Shown in pieces: positions 14,825 through 22,390 of a stretch of DNA of 25,005 nt. The stretch is from positions 1-25,005 of IMG/VR virus record IMGVR_UViG_3300010370_003901; one strand, written 5' to 3'. Numbering within the stretch: the first letter of the stretch is position 1; every line of letters begins with the position of its first letter. The position numbers and the translations under genes are program-made. Origin of the DNA: a virus. The notes below the pieces were generated by a model. The model was not told the DNA's origin. It made no database searches and saw only the letters and a program-made list of their open reading frames with translations.

Positions 14825-14843
14825 CGAAGACTGATTAAAAATT

Positions 14844-15539
14844 ATGCAAGATTTAACGAGTTATATTCAACGAAATACTGGGAAGGGGATTAGCAAGTGG
14901 CTTCATTATCCCACCATTTATGAAAGTCACTTCTCTCGATTCATTGGGGAAAAGATTGTTATGTGGGAAATTGGAGTGGACAAGGGTGGTTCGCTCCAAA
15001 TGTGGAGAGACTTTTTCGGGGATAAAGCAGTTATCGTTGGACTGGATATTGTAGAAGAGTATAAAAATTATAAGTACAACAGTTCAAACATTCATATTCG
15101 CATTGGCGATCAAGCAGATACAGACTTTCTTCAAAGTGTAATTGATGAGTTTGGACTTCCTGATATTGTTCTTGATGATGGTGGTCATACCATGGAACAG
15201 ATGAACGTTACTTTTGATTACGTTTATCCAAAGATGAAACTCGGAACAGTTTATATGGTTGAAGATACTCATACTTGTTATTGGGAAGAGTTTGATGGTG
15301 GAATTCCAAATCCAGTAACTTTTACCAATAGATGTAAAGAGTTTATTGATCTGATCAATGCTCACCATACTCGGGGTGTTATTGAACCAAATGAGTTCAC
15401 AAATACTACTTTTAGTATGCACATTTACGATAGTGTGGTATGCTTAGAGAAGGATGATATTCCTAAGAGGGAATGTCCCATGATTGGTATTTGGGATCGG
15501 AATGCACTAATTGCAAGCGGACACTTATCTTCTAATTGA
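14844..15539 (+). CDS. SAM-dependent methyltransferase (MycE/rhamnosyl O-methyltransferase-like)
   Basis: This is a class I methyltransferase of 231 residues. The pattern is like the sugar O-methyltransferases of macrolide pathways (MycE type) and cephalosporin hydroxylase-like proteins. WEIGVDKGGSLQMW (41-54) is the SAM-binding motif I. VIVGLDI (63-69) carries the acidic residue contacting the ribose. DIVLDDGGHTMEQM (107-120) gives the metal-binding Asp-Asp and catalytic His, and TVYMVEDTHTCYW completes the metal site. These enzymes need magnesium and methylate hydroxyls of sugars. It is the first gene after the promoter at 14791-14824 and is followed three bases later by a cupin. The target hydroxyl cannot be predicted. 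Confidence 0.8.
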   Translation: MQDLTSYIQRNTGKGISKWLHYPTIYESHFSRFIGEKIVMWEIGVDKGGSLQMWRDFFGDKAVIVGLDIVEEYKNYKYNSSNIHIRIGDQADTDFLQSVIDEFGLPDIVLDDGGHTMEQMNVTFDYVYPKMKLGTVYMVEDTHTCYWEEFDGGIPNPVTFTNRCKEFIDLINAHHTRGVIEPNEFTNTTFSMHIYDSVVCLEKDDIPKRECPMIGIWDRNALIASGHLSSN

Positions 15540-15542
15540 CCT

Positions 15543-15941
15543 ATGGAAAGATTGAGCGATAGTTTTCTTCAAAAAACAATTGAGTTACCTCAGAAAAATC
15601 AAGAAATTCATCCAAAGGGTTGGGGATATGAAAACTGGATTGTAAACAATTCTCAGTATTGTGGAAAGGTTCTTTTCTTTGAGGCTGGTAAGAAGTGTTC
15701 CTGGCACTATCACAAAATTAAAGACGAAACCTTCTACATTCAGAGTGGATCTATTATGCTCACATATGGTGAGGATGATGATATCACAAAAGCAAGTCAA
15801 GTCATTTTAGATAAAGGTGACAGATTTCATGTTTATCCAGGTCTTAGGCATCAAATGCAAGCCTATGAGGATACTGAACTAATTGAATTTTCTACACAAC
15901 ATTTTGAGGATGATAGTTACAGAGTTATCAAAGGGGATTAA
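15543..15941 (+). CDS. cupin-domain protein, possible sugar isomerase or epimerase
   Basis: This single-domain cupin has 132 residues. The metal-binding set is visible as His55, His57 and Glu62 in SWHYHKIKDETFYIQSG (53-69) and His103 in YPGLRHQM. It opens with KGWGYENWIVNN, as in type II mannose-6-phosphate isomerase and GDP-mannose-associated cupins. It lies between a methyltransferase and the HddC-like gene, which overlaps its last 32 bases. A role in heptose or mannose-type sugar phosphate chemistry is therefore likely but unproven. No Shine-Dalgarno sequence is obvious before the ATG at 15543, so translation may be coupled to the preceding stop. Confidence 0.7.
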   Translation: MERLSDSFLQKTIELPQKNQEIHPKGWGYENWIVNNSQYCGKVLFFEAGKKCSWHYHKIKDETFYIQSGSIMLTYGEDDDITKASQVILDKGDRFHVYPGLRHQMQAYEDTELIEFSTQHFEDDSYRVIKGD

Positions 15942-16557
15942 ACTATATCTGCTTGTTGGAGGAAAGGGAACAAGACTTTCCTCCGTTACAAATGGAATTC
16001 CCAAACCGTTGGTTGATGTATGCGGTAAACCATTCATCACTAGGATGATTGAAAACCTTTCTGGGTTTGATATTACTCTTGTTTGTTCTGATTTAAATTA
16101 TCATTTCTTTCAGGACTTAGGTGTTGATGTTTTTAATGAAGGTGAATTATCTGGAACTGGTGGATTTCTTTCAAAAGTAAATCTGCCAGAGTCTTTTTAT
16201 GTTATGAATGGAGACACTTTTTATTCTGGCGACCTAAACTTGGATTGTACTGAGTCAACCATTTTTGTCAAAAAGGAAAAAGTAACTGGGGATGAAGGGT
16301 ACATTATTGAAAAGGATGGTAGAGTTGATTGCTACGTCGAAAAAAATATCTTTGCTGCTGGTGAAACTCACCTAGTAAATCTAGGAATTTACAAGTTTTA
16401 TAAAAAAGATTTGTATCTACCAAATAGATTTCCTATTAGCATAGAGTATGATATACTGAATGAAATAGACTTGTCATACAAAGTTTTAGATACTGATAGA
16501 TTTGACATTGGAACCCCAGAAAGATTGGAGAGATTTAGAGAATGGTTCAATATTTAA
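15910..16557 (+). CDS. hddC: D-glycero-D-manno-heptose 1-phosphate guanylyltransferase-like
   Basis: HddC makes GDP-D,D-heptose from GTP and heptose 1-phosphate. This 215-residue protein has LLVGGKGTRLSS near residue 13 (nucleotide-binding loop), IPKPLVDVCGKPF, MNGDTFYSGDL (metal-binding Asp region) and a FDIGTPERLERFREW C-terminus close to the HddC ending. Both length and pattern separate it from the longer mannose-1-phosphate guanylyltransferases. The start is uncertain. The ATG at 15910 lies 32 bases inside the cupin gene and gives about ten residues before the core; an in-frame TTG at 15883 is weaker. It forms a module with the HddA-like kinase (12622) and the dehydratase/reductase at 16542. 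Confidence 0.8.
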   Translation: MIVTELSKGIKLYLLVGGKGTRLSSVTNGIPKPLVDVCGKPFITRMIENLSGFDITLVCSDLNYHFFQDLGVDVFNEGELSGTGGFLSKVNLPESFYVMNGDTFYSGDLNLDCTESTIFVKKEKVTGDEGYIIEKDGRVDCYVEKNIFAAGETHLVNLGIYKFYKKDLYLPNRFPISIEYDILNEIDLSYKVLDTDRFDIGTPERLERFREWFNI

Positions 16558-17456
16558 TTACAGGTGCCGCTGGAATGATGGGGACTCATCTTTATGAGTC
16601 CCTTAAAACTCGTGGATGTGATGTCTTAGCAACATATTATCATCCAACCATTGATAAAAGAGATCCAATTCTTCAAGATCTGGAACAGAATCATGTTGAG
16701 TTGAATTTACTTTCTGCTGTACAAACTGAGAATATTATCACCAAATATAAACCAAAGGTGATATATCATCTAGCTGCTCAGAGTAGACCAGATGTATCTT
16801 TTAGTCATGTCAAGTATACTCTTGAAACAAACATTATAGGAACTTGTAATCTATTAGAAGCATGTAGAAAACTTGATTACAAACCTTTGATTGTTAATGC
16901 TTCCTCTTCTGCTGTTTATGGAGACATTGACTGGTCAACTCCTCCCGATGAAAAATCATCAACTTATCCCATTTCCCCATACGGAACAAGTAAACTTGCA
17001 CAGGAAAACCTTGTAAGGAACTATCATGAAATGGGTGAAATTGATTATGTAAATGTTCGGATATTTAATTGTACTGGACCAAGAAAGAAGAATGATTTGA
17101 TTTCTGACATTTGCCAAAGAGTTGTATTTGATAATGGGTTAATTCCAGTTGGAAATTTGGAGACTATTCGCACTATTGTTGATGTTAGAGATCTAATTGA
17201 AGGATTGATTCTCTGTTCCGATATTAAAAATACTACAATCAATCTTGGAGGAACTAAAACTTATAAGTGTTCTGAGATTGTTGAAAAGATTATTGGCGAT
17301 AGAAAAACCTATACAGAGCCAGAGTTTTTCCGTCCTACCGACGAGAAGATTATTTGGGGAAACATAAATAAAGCGAGGACTTGGTTAGAGTGGGAACCAA
17401 AGATAACCATAGACCAAACTATTAGTGATACACTTGATTATTGGAGATCTTTGTAA
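16542..17456 (+). CDS. GDP-mannose 4,6-dehydratase / GDP-6-deoxy-4-keto sugar reductase-like
   Basis: This is an extended short-chain dehydrogenase of 304 residues. It has ITGAAGMMGTHL (6-17) for cofactor binding, HLAAQSRPDVSF, ASSSAVYGD, YGTSK with the catalytic Tyr/Lys, and RIFNCTGPRK, which resembles the RxFNHxGPRQ of Rmd/Gmd enzymes. It also has RTIVDVRDLIEGL. The gene overlaps the HddC-like gene by 16 bases, so its likely substrate is the GDP-heptose made there. In Yersinia a dehydratase of this type (DmhA) turns GDP-heptose into a 6-deoxy-4-keto intermediate, and reductases of this type complete the 6-deoxyheptose. Whether this enzyme is the dehydratase or the reductase cannot be told from sequence alone. 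Confidence 0.75.
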   Translation: MVQYLITGAAGMMGTHLYESLKTRGCDVLATYYHPTIDKRDPILQDLEQNHVELNLLSAVQTENIITKYKPKVIYHLAAQSRPDVSFSHVKYTLETNIIGTCNLLEACRKLDYKPLIVNASSSAVYGDIDWSTPPDEKSSTYPISPYGTSKLAQENLVRNYHEMGEIDYVNVRIFNCTGPRKKNDLISDICQRVVFDNGLIPVGNLETIRTIVDVRDLIEGLILCSDIKNTTINLGGTKTYKCSEIVEKIIGDRKTYTEPEFFRPTDEKIIWGNINKARTWLEWEPKITIDQTISDTLDYWRSL

Positions 17457-18301
17457 TGTCAAAAACCACATTTGGATATATTGTCGGAGGAGACGATAAG
17501 TATTACACTAACCTTATGAGGTCTTTGAAATCTCTGGAAGAGAGAGTAAAAAATCCATATGAGGTTTTAATCATTGACATGGATGGAAGATTCTATTCAG
17601 ATGAATCTAATATTAAAGTTGTAAATGAAAGTGTAGATAAAGTTGATAATGGTGGGGATGAACTCAACCGAAATTGGTTACAACCTCACATCTGGGCAAA
17701 GCGGTATGAACTTTACAAGTATCTAGAAACCGACTATTGTTTCTACATGGACGTTGATACTGTCTTAATCAATGATAGAACAGAGGAATTGATTGAAGAG
17801 TCTGAGGATAACTTCATGTTGGCTCAACACTGGTGGGTTCCAACACTTAATTCTTTCCTATCTAATGTTAGAGTTGATCTATCAAAGGTATCTCCATTTC
17901 TACCACCATCTGGTGTAGAATATTTCTATGGAGCTTCTGGATGTTTTCTTTTCAAGAAAGATTCTCACAATCATATTTTTGAAAAGTATCAAGAAATCTA
18001 TAAAGAGATTCATGGTGATGGTTCTGCTCCCATGAATGTAACTGATGAACTTATTTTGTGTTTGTCTTTCAATCAATTTGATGATTGGAAGTTTACAAAT
18101 GGTGCAATGAACCACACTGCTCATCCAAAATCAATGCCACTAAAAAAAGAAGATGGTGTTTGGTTTGGTAAAAACTCATATGAAGAAGAATTCAAACCTG
18201 TTTTCGTTTTTCATAGTTCGTATGAATATCTTCATACACTCGATTCAGAATATCTTGAAGACATCAAAAAAGAAATGTACTGGGAGGAATTTCATCCATG
18301 A
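17456..18301 (+). CDS. GT-A glycosyltransferase (GT8-like)
   Basis: This 281-residue protein begins with a Rossmann-like strand, TFGYIVGGDDKYY (5-17). CFYMDVDTVLI (95-105) has a clear DxD at 99-101 for metal and nucleotide-sugar binding. YFYGASGCFLFKK and VTDELILCLSF resemble the acceptor and catalytic segments of retaining GT8/GT6-type enzymes, so it could be distantly related to the GT6 at 6651. The ATG at 17456 shares one base with the stop of the previous gene (TAATG). The donor and acceptor are unknown. Its place after the heptose module could mean it transfers that sugar, but retaining heptosyltransferases of this type are not well established. Confidence 0.65.
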   Translation: MSKTTFGYIVGGDDKYYTNLMRSLKSLEERVKNPYEVLIIDMDGRFYSDESNIKVVNESVDKVDNGGDELNRNWLQPHIWAKRYELYKYLETDYCFYMDVDTVLINDRTEELIEESEDNFMLAQHWWVPTLNSFLSNVRVDLSKVSPFLPPSGVEYFYGASGCFLFKKDSHNHIFEKYQEIYKEIHGDGSAPMNVTDELILCLSFNQFDDWKFTNGAMNHTAHPKSMPLKKEDGVWFGKNSYEEEFKPVFVFHSSYEYLHTLDSEYLEDIKKEMYWEEFHP

Positions 18302-18999
18302 ACTTTAATGGAATTAGAGATCTTGTAAATCCAAAAACCGTAATTGATATTGGAGCAAACACTGGATGGTTTGCTTCTTGTTTGGGTCAGGTATGTCCTA
18401 ATGTGGATATTACAATGATTGAAGCGAATCCAAACTGTGAAGAGAAGTTATCGCAAGTTGGATATTCCTACGCCATTGCTGCTCTTTCAAATCAGGCAAA
18501 AGAAAAAGTAAAATTTTATATTAATAAGGATGATTTAGTTTGTTGTGGAGCTTCTTTGTATAAAGAAGATACCAAATTTTATGAAGACTGTGTTGAGATT
18601 GAAGTGGAAACTCATACCCTTGATGAAGTTGAATTGTATTCTGATGGAGTTGATCTTCTAAAAATTGATGTTCAGGGATCTGAAAAAGATATTCTTGAAG
18701 GTGCAACGGAGACTTTGAAAAGAACCAAGAATATTCTTCTCGAATGCTCTTTCTCAAACTTTAATGTGGGTTCACCTCAAATTGAAGAAATTATGGAATT
18801 TACGAAGGATCTTGGGTTTTATCCTAGGGCAATTCTTGAAGAGCACTGGTCGAGACCTGGTGTAGATCTTCCCGTAAAAGTAGTTCATCAAATTGATGTT
18901 CTCTTTTCTAAGATTACGAGTGACTCTTATTCTTCTTGTGAGAACTATATTTCAACATACCGAAAACTCTATGATGAAGCAATGTCTGCTGTAAAATAA
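18298..18999 (+). CDS. FkbM family SAM-dependent methyltransferase
   Basis: This is the second FkbM-type methyltransferase of the island (233 residues). TVIDIGANTGWFAS (14-27) is motif I, MIEANP carries the ribose-binding acidic residue, and DLLKIDVQGSEKDIL is the FkbM-specific stretch. It differs considerably from the gene at 6028, so the two are probably separate acquisitions with different targets. Start and stop are tightly joined to its neighbours (ATGA at 18298; one-base gap before 19001). It probably methylates a sugar hydroxyl of the finished or growing glycan. Confidence 0.85.
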   Translation: MNFNGIRDLVNPKTVIDIGANTGWFASCLGQVCPNVDITMIEANPNCEEKLSQVGYSYAIAALSNQAKEKVKFYINKDDLVCCGASLYKEDTKFYEDCVEIEVETHTLDEVELYSDGVDLLKIDVQGSEKDILEGATETLKRTKNILLECSFSNFNVGSPQIEEIMEFTKDLGFYPRAILEEHWSRPGVDLPVKVVHQIDVLFSKITSDSYSSCENYISTYRKLYDEAMSAVK

Positions 19000-19000
19000 A

Positions 19001-19972
19001 ATGAAAATCTGTTTAGTTGGTCCTGGTATTATGCCAATCCCACCAGATGGGTGGGGTGCCTTAGAAAGACAAATGTGGGATAGAGCTTGTATTCTCAGCG
19101 ATAAAGGTCATGAGGGTACAATTATTAATAAACCAGACATGAACGATATTGTTCATGATATCTTGGAGCAAGAATGGGATGTAATTCATATTCATTATGA
19201 CGTATTTTTTCCTGTCGTTGATTACATTTACGATAAGGTAAAGTGCCCTATTCTTTATAGTAGTCACTATCCATATATTGATCAACCTGAAAAACATCAA
19301 TACGATGGATATTGGAGAGTCGCTAAATGGATGACTGAGAACAAGCATAAGTATTACAACTTTGCAGTCTCTCCAAAGGATTATGATTGGTTCTTGAAAA
19401 ATGGATGGAGTGAGGATCGAGTATTTTGGTTGATGGAAGGAACAAATGATCCTGAGTTTACATACAATGATGCATGTGAGTACCCAGATAAATCAATTTA
19501 CCTTGGAAAGATTTCCGAAAGAAAGAAGCAATATGTTTACCAAAGTCTATCTGGAATTGATTATGTTGGTAAGTATGAATCTGGAACATCCTTTGATAAG
19601 AACAATCAAAACTATAAAGGAGAATGGGGTAGAGATGATCTTTGTAGGGATCTAACAAAGTATGCTAATATGGTTCTTTTGAGTGACGGTGAGAATGGAA
19701 CTTCTTTGGCAATCAAAGAAGCACTGGTAAATGGTCTGGGTGTGGTTATTTCTCGCCATAGTGCAAGTGAACTTGATATTACTAAACCATACATTACTGT
19801 CATTCCTGATGACAAGATGAATGATCTTGAATACATTCAAACTGCTATCGACAACAATAGAAAAGTATCAGTAGAAACTCGAAGTGAGATCAGAGAGTAT
19901 GGTATGGAAACATTTTCTCTCACCAAACTCATTGACAAATACGTAAACAATATTGAAAATATCATCAAATGA
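19001..19972 (+). CDS. GT4-like glycosyltransferase, tandem paralogue A
   Basis: This is a GT-B, GT4-type transferase of 323 residues. It has PIPPDGWGALERQMWD (12-27), a glycine-rich N-terminal loop typical of GT4 enzymes, DVIHIHYD, SIYLGKISERKKQYVYQ, and MVLLSDGENGTSLAIKEAL, where the Glu helps hold the donor nucleotide. It is clearly related to the next gene along its whole length and lies directly before it with an ATGA overlap, so the two arose by tandem duplication. The usual EAMA signature is diverged to KEAL. Substrates are unknown. Confidence 0.78.
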   Translation: MKICLVGPGIMPIPPDGWGALERQMWDRACILSDKGHEGTIINKPDMNDIVHDILEQEWDVIHIHYDVFFPVVDYIYDKVKCPILYSSHYPYIDQPEKHQYDGYWRVAKWMTENKHKYYNFAVSPKDYDWFLKNGWSEDRVFWLMEGTNDPEFTYNDACEYPDKSIYLGKISERKKQYVYQSLSGIDYVGKYESGTSFDKNNQNYKGEWGRDDLCRDLTKYANMVLLSDGENGTSLAIKEALVNGLGVVISRHSASELDITKPYITVIPDDKMNDLEYIQTAIDNNRKVSVETRSEIREYGMETFSLTKLIDKYVNNIENIIK

Positions 19973-20913
19973 GAATTAGCATTATTGGACCCAATACACC
20001 AATTCCCCCTGTTGGGTGGGGAGCTGTTGAATCTTTGATTTGGGATTATAAACTCACGCTAACTGAACTTGGACATAAAGTTCAAATTGTGAACGTTGGT
20101 AATCCTAATGATATCATTCGTATGATCAATGAGTTTAGACCTCATTTTGTTCACATCAATTATGATGATTGGGTTCCACTGTATGACTATATTCAATATC
20201 CCTGTGCAGTAACAACACACTTTGCTTACATTGAAAGACCAGAAATGATGGGTCCTTATAAACAAAGAGTGTTTGATCATTTTGGTAGAATTAAACCGAA
20301 CGTATTTGGGTTGTCTTCTGAAATCAATGATGTGTATCATCGTTACTCTGGCATTCCCCGAGAAAAATTGTTTTTAAATCCTAATGGTGTAGCTCTGAAT
20401 AAGTTCAGATTTACAATGGCACCAGGAATGGTTGATAAGTCAATCTATCTTGCAAAGATTGATGAAAGAAAACGACAGTATCTTTATCAGGATATTCATG
20501 ATTTGCATTTTGCTGGTAACATAGTTGATCCTAGATTCAAACAATCTTCTAGGTATCTTGGTGAATGGACAAAAGACTATCTTTATGCTAACCTTACTGA
20601 TTATGGGAACCTAGTTCTTTTAAGTGATGGTGAAGCACATCCACTTGTTTGTATGGAAGCGTTTGCTGCTGGTCTTGGTGTAGTTGTTTCCGAATGGGGA
20701 AAGGCAAATTTGGACACCAGTAAACCTTTTATTGATGTTATTCCAGAGGAAAAGTGTACAGACATTGACTATGTTAAACAAGTCATTGAAGAAAATCGGA
20801 AAAGATCTTGGGAGTGTAGATCTGAGATTCGCGAATATGCAAAGCAGTTCTCCTGGGAAAACATCATCAAAAACTTTTATCTTAAAAACATTCAACGATT
20901 GATCAAAAAATGA
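19969..20913 (+). CDS. GT4-like glycosyltransferase, tandem paralogue B
   Basis: This 314-residue paralogue of the preceding protein has matching blocks in the same order: PIPPVGWGAVESLIWD (11-26), SIYLAKIDERKRQYLYQ, LVLLSDGEAHPLVCMEAFA (containing the GT4-type EAFA segment) and TSKPFIDVIPEE. This copy keeps the more canonical E-x-FA donor motif, whereas copy A has changed it, so their donors may differ. It overlaps copy A and the GT25 gene by ATGA at each end. It probably adds successive or alternative sugars to the same glycan; the specificity is not readable from sequence. Confidence 0.8.
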   Translation: MRISIIGPNTPIPPVGWGAVESLIWDYKLTLTELGHKVQIVNVGNPNDIIRMINEFRPHFVHINYDDWVPLYDYIQYPCAVTTHFAYIERPEMMGPYKQRVFDHFGRIKPNVFGLSSEINDVYHRYSGIPREKLFLNPNGVALNKFRFTMAPGMVDKSIYLAKIDERKRQYLYQDIHDLHFAGNIVDPRFKQSSRYLGEWTKDYLYANLTDYGNLVLLSDGEAHPLVCMEAFAAGLGVVVSEWGKANLDTSKPFIDVIPEEKCTDIDYVKQVIEENRKRSWECRSEIREYAKQFSWENIIKNFYLKNIQRLIKK

Positions 20914-21722
20914 TGGAAGCAATGTTCGCAGAAAAGAATAAGTCTGCATATAAACTTAAAAACTTCGGTCCAGTGTATTGTATCAATTTGGATGGAGATA
21001 CTGACCGTTGGGAGTGGATGAAAAATCAATTTGAATACTGGCAAATTGATAACTACGAACGTGTTTCTGCATATGATGGCAGAGAAGATGACCTTGGGGG
21101 TATTCTTAAAGGGACTTATCCAGACATGATGTCATCTGGTGAAGTCGGTTGTACTACTTCACACCTTAAAGCAATCAAACATTATCTTGAAACGTCTGAC
21201 TCTCCATATGCGATCATGATGGAAGATGATTGTGATCTATCTGTGGTGCGTCATTGGAACTTTACTTGGTCAGAGTTTCTTGCATACTTTCCTTATGATT
21301 GGGATGTTGTACAAATGTCTATTATTTGTACGGGAGATCTTCATGTAAAACTTCACAAGAGATTTGTGAATGATTTTTCGACAGCTTGCTATGTTATTAA
21401 TAGGTATCATGCAGAAAAACTCGTGAGGCTTCATTGTAGAGATGACAAATACAAAATCGATCAAGGAATGAAACCAAGGGCAGTTGCTGATGACCTGATT
21501 TATAACTCTGGAAATACTTTTGCTATTCCTCTTTTGATGTATAAAGTTGAATTCCCTTCACATATTCATCAAGATCACGTTGATGTTTTCCATCAAAACA
21601 ATCATAGAGCTCTGTGGCATTGGTGGCAGCAAAAAGGATCTGATATGACCATTCAAGATCTTATGGATTATGACCCATATCTTGGAAGAGTGACGCAAAA
21701 TTCGAATATGAGTAGCGAGTGA
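20910..21722 (+). CDS. GT25 family LPS glycosyltransferase
   Basis: GT25 enzymes add galactose or glucose to lipopolysaccharide or lipo-oligosaccharide cores (LgtB/LpsA), and also to collagen in animals. This 270-residue protein has YCINLDGDTDRWEWM (23-37), EVGCTTSHLKAI (78-89), and YAIMMEDDCDL (100-110) with the catalytic acidic cluster. The order and spacing match the family. It is the last gene of the island, ending 14 bases before the promoter at 21736. The ATG at 20910 overlaps the preceding stop. An LPS-type transferase here suggests the product may be a cell-surface or LPS-like glycan, although the acceptor is not known. Confidence 0.85.
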   Translation: MMEAMFAEKNKSAYKLKNFGPVYCINLDGDTDRWEWMKNQFEYWQIDNYERVSAYDGREDDLGGILKGTYPDMMSSGEVGCTTSHLKAIKHYLETSDSPYAIMMEDDCDLSVVRHWNFTWSEFLAYFPYDWDVVQMSIICTGDLHVKLHKRFVNDFSTACYVINRYHAEKLVRLHCRDDKYKIDQGMKPRAVADDLIYNSGNTFAIPLLMYKVEFPSHIHQDHVDVFHQNNHRALWHWWQQKGSDMTIQDLMDYDPYLGRVTQNSNMSSE

Positions 21723-21735
21723 TACCGTTGACCTA

Positions 21736-21764
21736 TTGACAAATCTTTACATTTGCTATATACT
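21736..21764 (+). promoter_or_regulatory. strong sigma70-like promoter of the photosynthesis cassette
   Basis: TTGACA (21736-21741, consensus) and TATACT (21759-21764) have a 17-bp spacer, the best promoter in the window. The hli gene starts 26 bases downstream. A host-type promoter fits early expression of photosynthesis genes during infection. Confidence 0.85.
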
Positions 21765-21790
21765 TTTGTAGTAATTCGTTACAAAGCATT

Positions 21791-22000
21791 ATGACTGTAA
21801 CCAAAAATGAGTTTGGGCAAATGAATATGTTTGCCAAAGAACCATCTATGTACATGACCAAGGAAGACCTTGAACGTTATGGTATTGAACCCTACGCTGA
21901 AAAAGCAGAGAAAGCAAATGGTCGCTGGGCAATGATGGGTATTGTCGCAGGATTTCTTTCTTATGCCCTGACAGGAAATCTTTACTTTGGTGTTTTCTGA
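21791..22000 (+). CDS. hli: high-light-inducible protein
   Basis: This is a 69-residue single-helix member of the chlorophyll a/b-binding superfamily. The signature AEKANGRWAMMG (39-50) begins the one membrane helix, which runs to about residue 67 (IVAGFLSYALTGNLYFGVF). The first 30 residues are a soluble extension. Hli proteins bind chlorophyll and carotenoid, dissipate excess light energy and protect photosystem assembly in thylakoids; cyanophages carry them widely, presumably to keep photosynthesis running during infection. It is the first gene behind the promoter at 21736-21764. A second, much shorter hli is at 22596. Confidence 0.92.
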   Translation: MTVTKNEFGQMNMFAKEPSMYMTKEDLERYGIEPYAEKAEKANGRWAMMGIVAGFLSYALTGNLYFGVF

Positions 22001-22009
22001 GACTTGACA

Positions 22010-22096
22010 ATGCCTTCAATTATCTTTACAATAACAAGCGTTGCCTTCCTCGTTTTGTTGGCACACTCTGTAAACAAACTATCTGAAACTTATTAA
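22010..22096 (+). CDS. 28-residue single-helix membrane peptide
   Basis: The ATG at 22010 opens a 28-codon frame ending in TAA. The peptide has a hydrophobic stretch at about 4-18 (IIFTITSVAFLVLLA) and a polar tail HSVNKLSETY, a form shared by small subunits of photosystems and the cytochrome b6f complex. I could not match it to PsbT, PsbM, PsaM, PetN or other such subunits from memory. It fills the gap between hli and ferredoxin almost exactly, nine bases after one and three before the other, which supports it being real. Its role is unknown. Confidence 0.6.
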   Translation: MPSIIFTITSVAFLVLLAHSVNKLSETY

Positions 22097-22099
22097 GTC

Positions 22100-22390
22100 A
22101 TGGCATACAATGTTACTCTCCGCTCTCCCGATGGAACTGAAACGACTATTCAGTGTGAAGGGGATCAGTACATCCTTGAAGCAGCAGAGGAAGCGGGTGT
22201 TGACCTCCCTTCGTCGTGTAAAGCAGGCGCTTGCTCGGCTTGTGCAGGAAAACTCATCTCTGGCACCGTAGATAATGAAGAGCAATCGTTCCTTGATGAT
22301 GACCAAATTGCAGAAGGTTGGGTGCTGACTTGTGTAGCATATCCCACTAGCGATTGTGTAATCCTCACTGAACAGGAAGAGAATCTGTGA
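22100..22390 (+). CDS. petF: plant-type 2Fe-2S ferredoxin
   Basis: This 96-residue ferredoxin has the cluster ligands Cys40, Cys45, Cys48 and Cys78, in the patterns CKAGACSAC and LTCVAYP of photosynthetic ferredoxins. It carries electrons from photosystem I to acceptors such as FNR, thioredoxin reductase or bilin reductases. There is no targeting peptide, as expected in a cyanobacterial cytosol. It lies between hli-type genes behind the promoter at 21736. Phage ferredoxins may feed electrons to phage bilin reductases or nucleotide reduction; which applies here cannot be told. The following gene begins with GTG overlapping its stop. Confidence 0.95.
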   Translation: MAYNVTLRSPDGTETTIQCEGDQYILEAAEEAGVDLPSSCKAGACSACAGKLISGTVDNEEQSFLDDDQIAEGWVLTCVAYPTSDCVILTEQEENL

